From Chitinophagaceae bacterium UBA4407 (GTDB taxonomy: Bacteria; Bacteroidota; Bacteroidia; Chitinophagales; Chitinophagaceae): DNA of 64,000 bases. The translations under genes were made by a program, and so were the position numbers. Below are positions 34,192 to 42,478 of the stretch, piece by piece. Location of the stretch: the NCBI GenBank assembly GCA_002390845.1, contig DGQT01000040.1, forward strand, positions 54,616 through 118,615, in the 5' to 3' direction. The notes beneath the pieces are model-generated. The model had not been told where the DNA came from. It did not search any database and saw nothing but the letters and a program-made list of their open reading frames with translations. How positions within the stretch are numbered: position 1 is the first letter of the stretch; each line of letters opens with the position of its first letter.

Positions 34192-35268
34192 ATGTGCAAG
34201 GTTCATAACTCTGTTGGTTGTTTAACAACGATAAAAACTCATCTGAAGCGGCACAATATAAATGACTTCAATTCTTTAAACGAGGTCTTAAAATTTCAAA
34301 AAGACTTTTCAAATTTAAGACAGCAAATCATTTCAAATCACGAACAACTGATAGAAAATGAAAAGATTACTCTTGCTGCAGAAATTTTATATCTGGACAA
34401 TGCTATTAAAACGGACAAAGCTTATTTTGAAAGCAGTTTTCTCTGTGAGATTGAAGAGTTAAAGCAAAGGCTAATTAGCTTAGCCCCTTCAACTGATTTG
34501 AATTTTATTAAACGATTTGTCAACTATACAAAGCGTCGGGTTTATAAAAAGAAACTTCAGGATTTAGAACTCAACTTGAATAATAGAGTGAATTATGCAA
34601 TCAGGGAATTAGTTGAGCAGCATCAAGACAAAACTAATCGTTATCAATATCTCACTTTGCATTTTAGCGACGCTGTTAACGAAAGCTGTTTATCCAAGAT
34701 AAACGAACTTGAAAATAAACAACGCATAATTGATGAAGTAAAAAATTCAATTTATGGAGCGTTGGGCGAATATAAAGTTGTAAAAGAATTAAAGAACTTA
34801 TCAGATGAAAATATTTTAATAAACGACTTTGCTCTAAGTTTTCATCCTGCAATCTACAACCGACAAGAAAACGATTATATCAAATCAATTCAAATCGACC
34901 ATTTGCTTGTTACACCTTCGGGTATCTTTCTTATTGAGACAAAAAATTGGAGTGAAAAATCATTAGCTAGTTTGGACTTACGTTCTCCGGTTCAACAAGT
35001 AAAACGAACAAATTTTGCACTCTTTAAAATACTAACTCAAGATATTTCAAGTGGGAGAGTAACACTTAAACAACATCATTGGGGAGACAGAAAAATACCA
35101 ATAAGAAACCTGATTGTATTGACCAATTCAAAACCAAACGAGGAGTTTCAATATGTAAAGATTTTGACGGTAAACGAGCTTCTTAGTTATGTTAGATATT
35201 TCAAGTCAATGTTCACAAGTGCAGAGACACAAGCGATTGCAAGTCATTTGCTTAATTTGAATAACTAA
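34192..35268 (+). CDS. NERD (nuclease-related) domain protein
   Basis: A 358-residue protein with a long helical/coiled-coil N-terminal half (about 20-185, rich in Glu, Lys, Leu) and a C-terminal NERD domain, a restriction-endonuclease-like fold. The nuclease core is recognisable: GALGEYKVVKEL (Glu193), QIDHLLV (Asp236) and FLIETKNW (Glu249-x-Lys251). NERD proteins are thought to act on nucleic acids and appear in mobile or defence contexts, but the function of this one is unknown. The gene is visibly more A+T-rich than its neighbours and sits alone between inverted arms of the dispersed repeat, suggesting acquisition. The start ATG at 34192 is the first in frame. Confidence 0.85.
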   Translation: MCKVHNSVGCLTTIKTHLKRHNINDFNSLNEVLKFQKDFSNLRQQIISNHEQLIENEKITLAAEILYLDNAIKTDKAYFESSFLCEIEELKQRLISLAPSTDLNFIKRFVNYTKRRVYKKKLQDLELNLNNRVNYAIRELVEQHQDKTNRYQYLTLHFSDAVNESCLSKINELENKQRIIDEVKNSIYGALGEYKVVKELKNLSDENILINDFALSFHPAIYNRQENDYIKSIQIDHLLVTPSGIFLIETKNWSEKSLASLDLRSPVQQVKRTNFALFKILTQDISSGRVTLKQHHWGDRKIPIRNLIVLTNSKPNEEFQYVKILTVNELLSYVRYFKSMFTSAETQAIASHLLNLNN

Positions 35269-35376
35269 AAGCAATTGACACAAAGGACGTGACGACCGAG
35301 AAATCTTACTACTGCCAACATTGGTCTTACTGTGTCCAGAAATAGGTTGACTACAAACCAACCAAAATGGATTAAC

Positions 35377-35472
35377 TCCGCTTCAATCTTCGCTGCGGTA
35401 AAGCCCATTCATAATCCAACCGTACAAGTGTGCGACGCAACCAAAGCTTAATATCTGTTCCTCAGCCGGGTT
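35377..35472. repeat. Right arm bounding the NERD gene (E16-R)
   Basis: TCCGCTTCAATCTTCGCTGC, GGTAAAGCCCATTCATAATCC, AACCGTACAAGTGTGCGACG, then CAAAGCTTAATATCTG and CTCAGCCGGGTTAACAATG. It is the near-perfect inverse of 33975-34042. Confidence 0.88.
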
Positions 35473-35523
35473 AACAATGCCTTTATTCTGCACTGTTTTT
35501 CTTTTGCAAAAGCAAATGCCTGC

Positions 35524-36990
35524 TTACTGTTTCATGAAATTTTCGGCAATGCTTAACGGGCGGAAGGTGAATCTTTTTTTGATGTGATGGCCGCCGATGC
35601 GGTGCAAAATGTCGGAAAGTGTTTCTATTACTTCAATGGTGTGATCGCCTTTGTTGATCATCACACATTCGGCCAGCGCTGCATGGGCCGCATCTGTAAT
35701 TTCTGAACGTGTTGCAACGCCAGATTTATTCAATGTTTCCAGTACCTGAGTGGCCCATATTACGGGCACATGGGCTGCCTCGCAAATCCAGAGAATTTCT
35801 TCCTGTATTTCTCCCATTCTTTCGAAACCAATTTCAACGGCAAGGTCGCCGCGGGCAATCATTACCCCAAACGCTTTCTGCTGCATGCCCTGAAGTAAAA
35901 GCTGCGGAAGGTTTTTTACGGCTTCAGGCGTTTCGATTTTTAGTATGATGTTAGGCGGCTGTGCGGCATACTTTTTTAAAACACTCTGAAGGTTTGCAAG
36001 GTCTGAAGGAAAACGTAGAAACGAATAGCCCAGCATGTCTGCATGGGTACAAATAAACGGCAGGCAGGCTTTGTCGAAATCTGTGAGCGAAGGAATGGAA
36101 ATATCAGAGTCGGGAAAGTTGATGCCTTTATCTTCTTTGATGATGTGTTTTGCCGAAGCGATGCGCACAATACGCATGGATGCGCGGTCTTTTTTTACTA
36201 CTTCGATAACACCCTTAATAATGCCATCGTCTATAAATACCCGTTCCCCTGGTTTAAGCATCGGTATAATGCCGGGTTCGTTAGGACTGATAACAATGTC
36301 TTCTTTATCAAAGCCCGAATGCTGGTCTGAAAGCCAGACTAACCCGCCTTCTTCTATTTCAACTTTTCCTTTTTTGCTTCCTTTATTCAGCAGCTTTGTG
36401 CGGATTTTGGGGCCAGCCAGATCCATGTAAATTTTGCAGGTAAGGCCCGTATGACGGCAGGCTCTTTTGAGGTGCTGGATCATTCTTGACCAGGTAGCTT
36501 CATCATCGTGTGCACAATTGATACGCGCTACATTCATGCCGTTTTGCAAAAGGGTTTTAATTAGAGCATAGTTACTAGCAAAAGATGAGTCGAATGTGAT
36601 CATAATGTAAGGAATGACGGGATCCTTTTTTTCGCCGAACAATATTTTGGTTTTTTGTTCCATCTGTTTTAAGGCAAATGCGTAGTCGCATTTATCGAGT
36701 TCGTTCGCCGCATAAGTTTTACCGAGGCGTTGCAGTATTGCCTGCAACTGGCTGTAGATGTGGCTTTCGGAACTTGCCAATGAAGAAAGGCCATGTATAT
36801 GCAAAGCGTCCTGCATTTCGCGGATGTCTTCGCTTCTCAATGTTAGATAATGCAACAGGTTTTGGGCTGCGTATAATTGCTGCGGATGCGTATTTTTAAA
36901 AAGCCCCTTTCGTTTGCGGGCTTCAGTTAGCATTTTGTTTTCGAGTTCGCTTAGCTGCTGTTGAATCTTATTTAATATATCCGTTTTCAT
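35524..36990 (-). CDS. Pyruvate kinase-like protein with N-terminal extension and no C-terminal regulatory domain
   Basis: A 488-residue protein with a pyruvate kinase (beta/alpha)8 barrel starting only around residue 125. Conserved catalytic elements are present: GMNVARINCAHDD, MDLAGPKIRT, LKIETPEAV (Lys and Glu), MIARGDLAVEIGFERMGEIQ and VIWATQVLETL (Thr). The first about 120 residues are helical (KIQQQLSELENKML), and the C-terminal allosteric domain of ordinary pyruvate kinases is missing. It could be a catabolic pyruvate kinase isozyme or have another phosphotransfer role. The start ATG at 36990 is preferred over a TTG six codons upstream. No glycolytic neighbours. Confidence 0.85.
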   Translation of the reverse strand: MKTDILNKIQQQLSELENKMLTEARKRKGLFKNTHPQQLYAAQNLLHYLTLRSEDIREMQDALHIHGLSSLASSESHIYSQLQAILQRLGKTYAANELDKCDYAFALKQMEQKTKILFGEKKDPVIPYIMITFDSSFASNYALIKTLLQNGMNVARINCAHDDEATWSRMIQHLKRACRHTGLTCKIYMDLAGPKIRTKLLNKGSKKGKVEIEEGGLVWLSDQHSGFDKEDIVISPNEPGIIPMLKPGERVFIDDGIIKGVIEVVKKDRASMRIVRIASAKHIIKEDKGINFPDSDISIPSLTDFDKACLPFICTHADMLGYSFLRFPSDLANLQSVLKKYAAQPPNIILKIETPEAVKNLPQLLLQGMQQKAFGVMIARGDLAVEIGFERMGEIQEEILWICEAAHVPVIWATQVLETLNKSGVATRSEITDAAHAALAECVMINKGDHTIEVIETLSDILHRIGGHHIKKRFTFRPLSIAENFMKQ

Positions 36991-37151
36991 AGGCCAATAT
37001 TCACGCAATTTTTTGCTGGTGAAAGTAGGAGTTATTGTGTCTCAGAAGAATGATCAGCATCATGGTTAAAGATGATTTATTTGTTTATAAAAGCGTAAGG
37101 TCGGCGTTTAATTTGGTTAACCGACAGTGATGCTAAAGCTGAATTGAATTT

Positions 37152-37212
37152 TGGCAGTACAAGAGAGCGACGCAAGGAACGGTGATAGTAGTAATAAAGC
37201 CCGGTATATAAA
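37152..37212. repeat. Right arm of the dispersed repeat (E17)
   Basis: GCAGTACAAGAGAGCGACGC, AAGGAACGGTGAT, then AATAAAGCCCGGTATATAAAC. It lies between the pyruvate kinase-like gene (divergent) and pstS. Confidence 0.75.
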
Positions 37213-37275
37213 CATTTTCTTTAAGTGTTCACATTCAGGTAATATTAAAACAGTTACTTACAGCTTTAACGTATA

Positions 37276-38112
37276 ATGAAAACATACTTATTATTTACAG
37301 CCTTACTGTTGTTTGGTTGCAGTGAAAGTAAGGACACAATCAAGATAAAAGGTTCTGATACGGAAGTAAACCTGGCAGTAAGACTGGCTGAGGAATTTTA
37401 CAAAAAAGACCCGAAATATATTGTTTCTATTTCGGGTGGCGGATCGGGTTTGGGCATTGCTTCTTTACTGAATGGCGAAGCGGATATTGCCAACTCTTCC
37501 AGGGCGCTGAACCGTGTGGAGGACAGCCTTTTCCACGACAGGAATATGCAGCTTGACACATTTGTATTTGCAGAAGATGCTATTGCATTTGTGGTATCGG
37601 CAAGTTGCCCTTTAGATTCTGTAACAGTTGACGAGCTTGGTAAAATTCTAAGCGGTGCCTATACAAACTGGAAGCAATTAACCGGTGAAGATTTGCCCAT
37701 TAATATTTATGGCAGGCAAAGCAATTCGGGCACACATGATTTTGTAAAACAAAAACTGAAAATTGAATTCAGCGAGCATGCAAAGGAAATGAATGGTAAT
37801 GCACAAATTATGGAAGCCGTAAAGATTGATAAATCGGGCATTGGTTATGTTGGTGCAGGTTATGTGCTGGGTGCAGCAACATCAGCAGGGAATATGGTAA
37901 AGGTATTAAAGGTAGCTGCACCTGGCACCAAAGCAATATCTGCATTAGATGAAACGGCTATTCTTAATAACCAATATTTTTTTCAAAGGCCATTGTACCA
38001 GTTCATAAGAAGTGAATCTGCGGCAAAGGTTTCTTCATTTATAGCATTTGAAAAAAGTGCAGAAGGACTGGCCATTATTAAAGCATCAGGCTACTATCCT
38101 GTAAATAAATAA
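37276..38112 (+). CDS. pstS: Phosphate ABC transporter substrate-binding lipoprotein PstS
   Basis: A 278-residue lipoprotein (lipobox LLLFGC, Cys15) that captures phosphate in the periplasm for the Pst transporter. PstS signatures are IKIKGSDTEVNL, SISGGGSGLGIASLLNGEADIANSSR and YGRQSNSGTHDFV, the ligand-binding loops. The length is typical. It is the first gene of the pst operon, 8 bases before pstC. A Pho-type regulatory site was not recognised upstream. Confidence 0.93.
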   Translation: MKTYLLFTALLLFGCSESKDTIKIKGSDTEVNLAVRLAEEFYKKDPKYIVSISGGGSGLGIASLLNGEADIANSSRALNRVEDSLFHDRNMQLDTFVFAEDAIAFVVSASCPLDSVTVDELGKILSGAYTNWKQLTGEDLPINIYGRQSNSGTHDFVKQKLKIEFSEHAKEMNGNAQIMEAVKIDKSGIGYVGAGYVLGAATSAGNMVKVLKVAAPGTKAISALDETAILNNQYFFQRPLYQFIRSESAAKVSSFIAFEKSAEGLAIIKASGYYPVNK

Positions 38113-38120
38113 CGCCGTTC

Positions 38121-39008
38121 ATGAAACTAGCTGCAAGAGAGAAGATTGATGTTGTTTTTAAACAGTTATTCCGTACTGCCGGGTTACTTACAATCGCTAT
38201 TCTTAGCGGTATATTTTTGATGCTTGTATGGAACACCATTGCTTTTTTTGCGCACATAAAACCACTTGATTTTATTACTGGCACACAGTGGTCTCCCGGC
38301 AATAAAAAAGGTGCGGAGTATGGTATTTTCCCGTTGCTGGTGAGCACAGGTCTTGTTACTGCCGGCGCAATGATTATTGCTGTGCCGCTGGGTATTGGTA
38401 CGGCGGCATTCATCTCGGAATATGCGGGTAAAAGACTGCAGAATATTTTGAAGCCATTGATTGAAATACTTGCTTCTGTTCCATCCGTGGCAATAGGCTT
38501 TCTTGGTATCGTACTGGTAGGGCCTGCCATTGCAAAAATATTTGGTATTCAAAATGGGTTAAATGCTTTAAATGGAGCTATACTTTTAGCGGTGATGTCA
38601 TTACCAACAATTATTACTGTTGCGGAAGATGCCATACATGCTTTGCCGCAAACTTACCGCGAAGCTTCGTATGGAGTGGGTGCCTCCAAATGGCAGACAT
38701 TAGTTAAGGTTACAATACCCGCTGCAGCACCCGGTTTAATTGCAGCAGTAATGCTGGGTATGGGCAGGGCAATTGGAGAAACAATGACTGTTCTGATGGC
38801 AACAGGCAATGCCGCTGCCTTCCCTGAAGGATTTCTTGATTCGATACGCACCATTACCGCAACCATTGCCATTGAAATGGGCGAAGTGCCTTATCAAACC
38901 ACACATTATTTCGCATTGTTTGCTATAGCAACGGTATTGTTTATGATTACACTGGGAGTGAATTTAATTGGCGAACGGTTTGCAAACAGGTATAGAAAAT
39001 TTCATTAG
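38121..39008 (+). CDS. pstC: Phosphate ABC transporter permease PstC
   Basis: A 295-residue inner-membrane permease with six predicted helices. The EAA-type coupling loop is seen in YREASYGVGASKWQTLVKVTIP, and PstC-typical stretches are LASVPSVAIGFLGIVLVGP and GRAIGETMTVLMATGNA. It pairs with PstA to form the phosphate channel. The stop is 2 bases before the pstA start. Confidence 0.94.
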   Translation: MKLAAREKIDVVFKQLFRTAGLLTIAILSGIFLMLVWNTIAFFAHIKPLDFITGTQWSPGNKKGAEYGIFPLLVSTGLVTAGAMIIAVPLGIGTAAFISEYAGKRLQNILKPLIEILASVPSVAIGFLGIVLVGPAIAKIFGIQNGLNALNGAILLAVMSLPTIITVAEDAIHALPQTYREASYGVGASKWQTLVKVTIPAAAPGLIAAVMLGMGRAIGETMTVLMATGNAAAFPEGFLDSIRTITATIAIEMGEVPYQTTHYFALFAIATVLFMITLGVNLIGERFANRYRKFH

Positions 39009-39010
39009 TA

Positions 39011-39853
39011 ATGAAGAAAATTGCGAACATATCAGAATGGGTTTTGCTGGGCGGGTGTACAGCAATCGTTTGCTTGGTTTTAGGAACGATTTTGTGGGAT
39101 CTTTTTTCAAAAGGAATGGGTTCTGTTTCGTGGAGTTTTATCAGTGCCTATCCAATAGAAGGCATGACGAAAGGAGGTATTTTTCCTGCAGTTATTGGTA
39201 CGCTTTTATTAACGGTTATTACCACAACATTTGCTGTTCCTTTTGGTGTTGCATGTGCCATTTACCTGAATGAGTATGCGAAAAATACCTGGCTCACCAG
39301 GCTTATCCGGTCTTCTATCAGAAACCTTGCAGGCATACCTTCGATCATTTATGGATTGTTTGGTCTTGCATTGTTTGTGCAGGGGTTACACTTTGGCACA
39401 TCATTAATTTCTGCAGGTTTAACTTTAGGATTATTATCATTGCCGTACATTATTACCACAAGTGAGGAAGCGCTGAAACGTGTACCTGCCAGTGTTCGCG
39501 AAGGAGCGCTTGCAATAGGCGCTACACAGTTTGAGACTATAAAAGATGTAGTGCTGCCAACTGCTGTTCCGGGCATATTAACTGGCGTGATCCTGACCAT
39601 ATCAAGAGCCGCAGGCGAAACAGCACCTATACTTTTTACAGGCGTTGCTTTTTATATCAATGGCCTTCCGGGATCGGTGAGCCAGGAGTTTATGGCGCTG
39701 CCTTATCACCTGTATATGTTGTCAACACAGCACCAGTCAATAGAACAGGTAAGACCGCTTGCTTATGGCACCGCGGTTGTATTAATACTGCTCATTTTTG
39801 TATTAAACCTGTTTGCATTTTATATCCGTTACAAGTACCGAAAATATGAGTGA
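39011..39853 (+). CDS. pstA: Phosphate ABC transporter permease PstA
   Basis: A 280-residue permease with six helices. PstA signatures are RNLAGIPSIIYGLFGLALFV, VPASVREGALAIGATQFETI (coupling loop) and SRAAGETAPILFTGVAF. Its last 8 bases overlap the pstB start, consistent with coupled translation. Confidence 0.94.
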   Translation: MKKIANISEWVLLGGCTAIVCLVLGTILWDLFSKGMGSVSWSFISAYPIEGMTKGGIFPAVIGTLLLTVITTTFAVPFGVACAIYLNEYAKNTWLTRLIRSSIRNLAGIPSIIYGLFGLALFVQGLHFGTSLISAGLTLGLLSLPYIITTSEEALKRVPASVREGALAIGATQFETIKDVVLPTAVPGILTGVILTISRAAGETAPILFTGVAFYINGLPGSVSQEFMALPYHLYMLSTQHQSIEQVRPLAYGTAVVLILLIFVLNLFAFYIRYKYRKYE

Positions 39854-40607
39854 AAACAATACTATACTTTCAACTAATATGCTCAATTTATCTTTTGGTA
39901 AAAAGCATGTATTGAAGAATATTACTACCGGCTTTGAGGCAAAAAAAATAACCGCACTTATAGGCCCGTCAGGTTGCGGTAAATCTACTTTGCTGCGTTG
40001 CTTTAACCGGATGCACGACCTTGTGCCAGATGTTAGCATAACCGGCGATGTAATGCTTGGCAAACTTAATATTTATGATAAAAAGAATTCTGTTACACAG
40101 ATAAGAAAAAAGATCGGCATGGTTTTTCAAAAAGCCAATCCTTTTCCTAAAACCATTTATGAAAATATCGCTTATGGTTTAAGGATCAACGATACGGATA
40201 AAAAAGATATACCCGGCATTGTGGAAAAAGCATTAACAGAAAGCTACCTGTGGGACGAAGTAAAAGACGAATTAAATAAACCTGCGGTAAAATTATCCGG
40301 CGGCCAGCAACAGCGGCTTTGTATTGCACGTACCGTGGCCCTAAAGCCCGAAATAATCCTTATGGATGAACCCTGCTCTGCGCTTGACCCCATCAGCACT
40401 GCAAAAATTGAAGAATTGATTCTTAAACTTAAAGATGCATACACGGTGATTATTGTAACACACAACATGCAACAGGCGCAGCGTACCGCAGATGATACTG
40501 CCTTTATGTATATGGGCGAAATGATTGAAAAAGCTGCCACAAAAGAAATTTTTCAGCACGCACAAAAAGGGCTTACACAGAATTATGTGCAGGGACATTT
40601 TGGATAG
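39846..40607 (+). CDS. pstB: Phosphate ABC transporter ATP-binding protein PstB
   Basis: A 253-residue ATPase driving phosphate import. Walker A is GPSGCGKST (residues 40-48), the ABC signature LSGGQQQRL, Walker B ILMDEPCSALDP, and the switch His is in VTHNMQQAQR. The family-typical CFNRMHDL follows Walker A. The ATG at 39846 lies inside the last codons of pstA; a longer upstream frame is a shadow of that overlap. No phoU follows: the operon stops at repeat E18. Confidence 0.95.
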   Translation: MSENNTILSTNMLNLSFGKKHVLKNITTGFEAKKITALIGPSGCGKSTLLRCFNRMHDLVPDVSITGDVMLGKLNIYDKKNSVTQIRKKIGMVFQKANPFPKTIYENIAYGLRINDTDKKDIPGIVEKALTESYLWDEVKDELNKPAVKLSGGQQQRLCIARTVALKPEIILMDEPCSALDPISTAKIEELILKLKDAYTVIIVTHNMQQAQRTADDTAFMYMGEMIEKAATKEIFQHAQKGLTQNYVQGHFG

Positions 40608-40609
40608 TA

Positions 40610-40812
40610 TTTTTTTGAGCCAGGCTGAAGAATAAATATTAAACTTTTGTTGCGTCGCACACTTGTGCTTTCAGATCAGCAGGCAGCACATGCGCACCCT
40701 AACAATTTTATGCGAATTTACATCCACAGCCAAAAGCTGAAACATATTCCTGCGCAAAAGGGTGCGACGCAAGAGGTGATGCCATATAATACTTCAGCCC
40801 GGCTCAAAAAAA
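40610..40812. repeat. Dispersed inverted-repeat element E18
   Basis: The left end TTTTTTTGAGCCAGGCTGAAG, AAACTTTT, GTTGCGTCGCACACTTGTGC. The interior has CAGATCAGCAGGCAGCACAT and CACAGCC, shared with E12. The right arm AAGGGTGCGACGCAAG, AGGTGATGCC ends TTCAGCCCGGCTCAAAAAAA. It exactly fills the gap between the convergent stop codons of pstB and the cyclophilin gene. Confidence 0.92.
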
Positions 40813-40814
40813 AA

Positions 40815-41420
40815 TCATAGCCTTACAATGTTGTAAATATCAACGGGCGGGTCAAGTTCCTGTTCGTACTCCGGTGCATTGTAAATGCTCAACACCACAT
40901 CCATACCTTTAAACACTTTGCCAAATGCTGCATAGCCCTGCCCGTCTGGGTTGCTTTCGCCACCATAATTGAAGCCGGGTTGATTGCCTACACAAATAAA
41001 AAATTCAGTACCGGCTGTACCCGGTGCTGATCTGGCTAAAGATATTACGCCGTTTGTATGAAGTATGCCGCTTTGTTTGGTTGTTTCATGTTTAATGCCG
41101 GGCAGCGATGACGAAAGTTTGTAATTGGTTTTCCAGATGCCGCCTTGTATCAGCTCTGCCTTTGGCGCATTGGAGGCCTGGTTGTCATCTGCAAGAACCC
41201 TGTAAAAATTGCTGTTCTTGTAATACCCCGAATCGATGTAAGACAGAAAAGCGGCAACTGTAACAGGTGCCTGATCTGGATATAATTCTATTTCAATATC
41301 GCCACGCCTCGTTTGTATTTCAATGTGCGGGTTCTTGTATTTTGGCGAACATGCGGTAATTGCGCAGAAAAAAATTACTGCCAGTTTTCTATGCAGCTTT
41401 ATTTGTTTTTTTAAAATCAT
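40815..41420 (-). CDS. Cyclophilin-type peptidylprolyl isomerase, lipoprotein
   Basis: A 201-residue periplasmic foldase. The N-terminus is a lipoprotein signal (FFCAITAC lipobox). The cyclophilin domain is recognised by GDIEIELYPDQAPVTVAAFL, SGYYKNSNFYRVL, GVISLAR, TEFFICVGNQPGFNY and YAAFGKVFKGMDVV. This is the divergent bacterial PpiA/B-like group, lacking the canonical FHRVI in exact form. It lies convergent to pstB with E18 between them. Confidence 0.9.
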   Translation of the reverse strand: MILKKQIKLHRKLAVIFFCAITACSPKYKNPHIEIQTRRGDIEIELYPDQAPVTVAAFLSYIDSGYYKNSNFYRVLADDNQASNAPKAELIQGGIWKTNYKLSSSLPGIKHETTKQSGILHTNGVISLARSAPGTAGTEFFICVGNQPGFNYGGESNPDGQGYAAFGKVFKGMDVVLSIYNAPEYEQELDPPVDIYNIVRL

Positions 41421-41646
41421 AGATAAAGTTTGTTACAGATTTTAAAGCAGTAAATATGGGCAAAGTTATTTTAAAGAACAGATTGTGTGTATAAAGCCAT
41501 TGAAATTACTTGAAAGGCTATGCGCAATAGAAATCTATGAGTTAGTTGAGAAAAAGATGGCAGATCGCATTTGGGTTAGGGTTACAACTTAATTAAAATC
41601 ATTTTAAAAAAAATTAACATTTGAAAAAAAACCTTATTTTGCCACA

Positions 41647-42192
41647 TTGAAAAAATTAGCAGCCATACTACTCCTTGTACTTTTTGTATTCAATACGGTT
41701 GGATACAGGCTGTTTATTTCATTCATACAAATTAAAGCAGATGAAGGTTTTGTTGCACGTTTAGATAAAGGCAACTATAACGACGAAGACCTTCTCACGG
41801 TAAAAGTACCTATTAATCTGCCCTACCAAACCAACTGGAAAGAATTCGAAAGAGTTGATGGAGAAATAACTGTAAATGGCCAGGTGTATAAATACGTAAA
41901 ACGTAAAATATACAACGATACCATGATACTCCTGTGCATACAGCACGAAATGAAAACAAAGCTGGAACAAAAAGCCAGCGATTATTTTGGAAAAATAAAC
42001 GACTTGCCCGGAAATGATAATGGCAAAAAAGCTGAAGCACTTAAACAACTGCTAAGCGATTTTGATACTGATGTTAGCCAGCAGGCCCTTGCTATTACCG
42101 GAACAACACCAGAATTTAACCTTCACAACGATGCATTCTTACTGCATCAATTTATTCCGCTGCAAGGCCAGCCACCAGAATTACTTTCTTAA
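41647..42192 (+). CDS. Exported hypothetical protein with TTG start
   Basis: A 181-residue protein with N-terminal hydrophobic signal KKLAAILLLVLFVFNTVGYRLF. No ATG is in frame until well inside the protein, and the frame upstream is closed nearby, so TTG at 41647 is the likely initiator. The conserved part LPYQTNWKEFERVDGEITVN and YKYVKRKIYNDTMILLC looks like a Bacteroidota-specific family often found near metal or TonB loci; its function is unknown. The haloperoxidase-like lipoprotein gene follows after about 285 bases containing repeat E19. Confidence 0.75.
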   Translation: MKKLAAILLLVLFVFNTVGYRLFISFIQIKADEGFVARLDKGNYNDEDLLTVKVPINLPYQTNWKEFERVDGEITVNGQVYKYVKRKIYNDTMILLCIQHEMKTKLEQKASDYFGKINDLPGNDNGKKAEALKQLLSDFDTDVSQQALAITGTTPEFNLHNDAFLLHQFIPLQGQPPELLS

Positions 42193-42248
42193 TAGCTCCA
42201 TTTGCTTATTTCAGAAGCTTGCTCCGTTTTAAAATTAATTCTTTACCA

Positions 42249-42455
42249 GTTATTTTTTAACCTGCTCCGGTCATATGGCATTTTGCTGTATTGCTGAATC
42301 AATTTACGCTGTATAAGAGTGCGATCTTGAAACAAGCTTATTCTGAAATACTTCGGAATGCCACGGCTGTTTGAGTGTTGCCATAAAAGAGGAACTGTGA
42401 AACGGGCGTGGCAACAGACGCTTAATAGCAGCAATACTGTTTGGCTCAAAAATTC
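42249..42455. repeat. Dispersed inverted-repeat element E19 with type III core
   Basis: The right arm TGTGAAACGGGCGTGGCAAC (42396-42415) is followed by AGACGCTTAATAGCAGCAATAC and TTTGGCTCAAAAATTC. This matches the flank of E4, but the core GAAACGGGCGTGGCAAC replaces the type I GTGTGCGACGCAAC. A type I fragment AAGAGTGCGATC sits near 42314. The left end is degenerate. Confidence 0.6.
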
Positions 42456-42478
42456 AAAGAAAATTAAAATACACTTTC

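Noticed and set aside
2997..40814. Repeat elements as plain intrinsic terminators
   Set aside because: Several lie right behind stop codons, but the 3' side of each hairpin ends in an A-run (GCTCAAAAAA) on both strands, not a T-run. True terminators with T-runs were found separately at 4884 and 33462.
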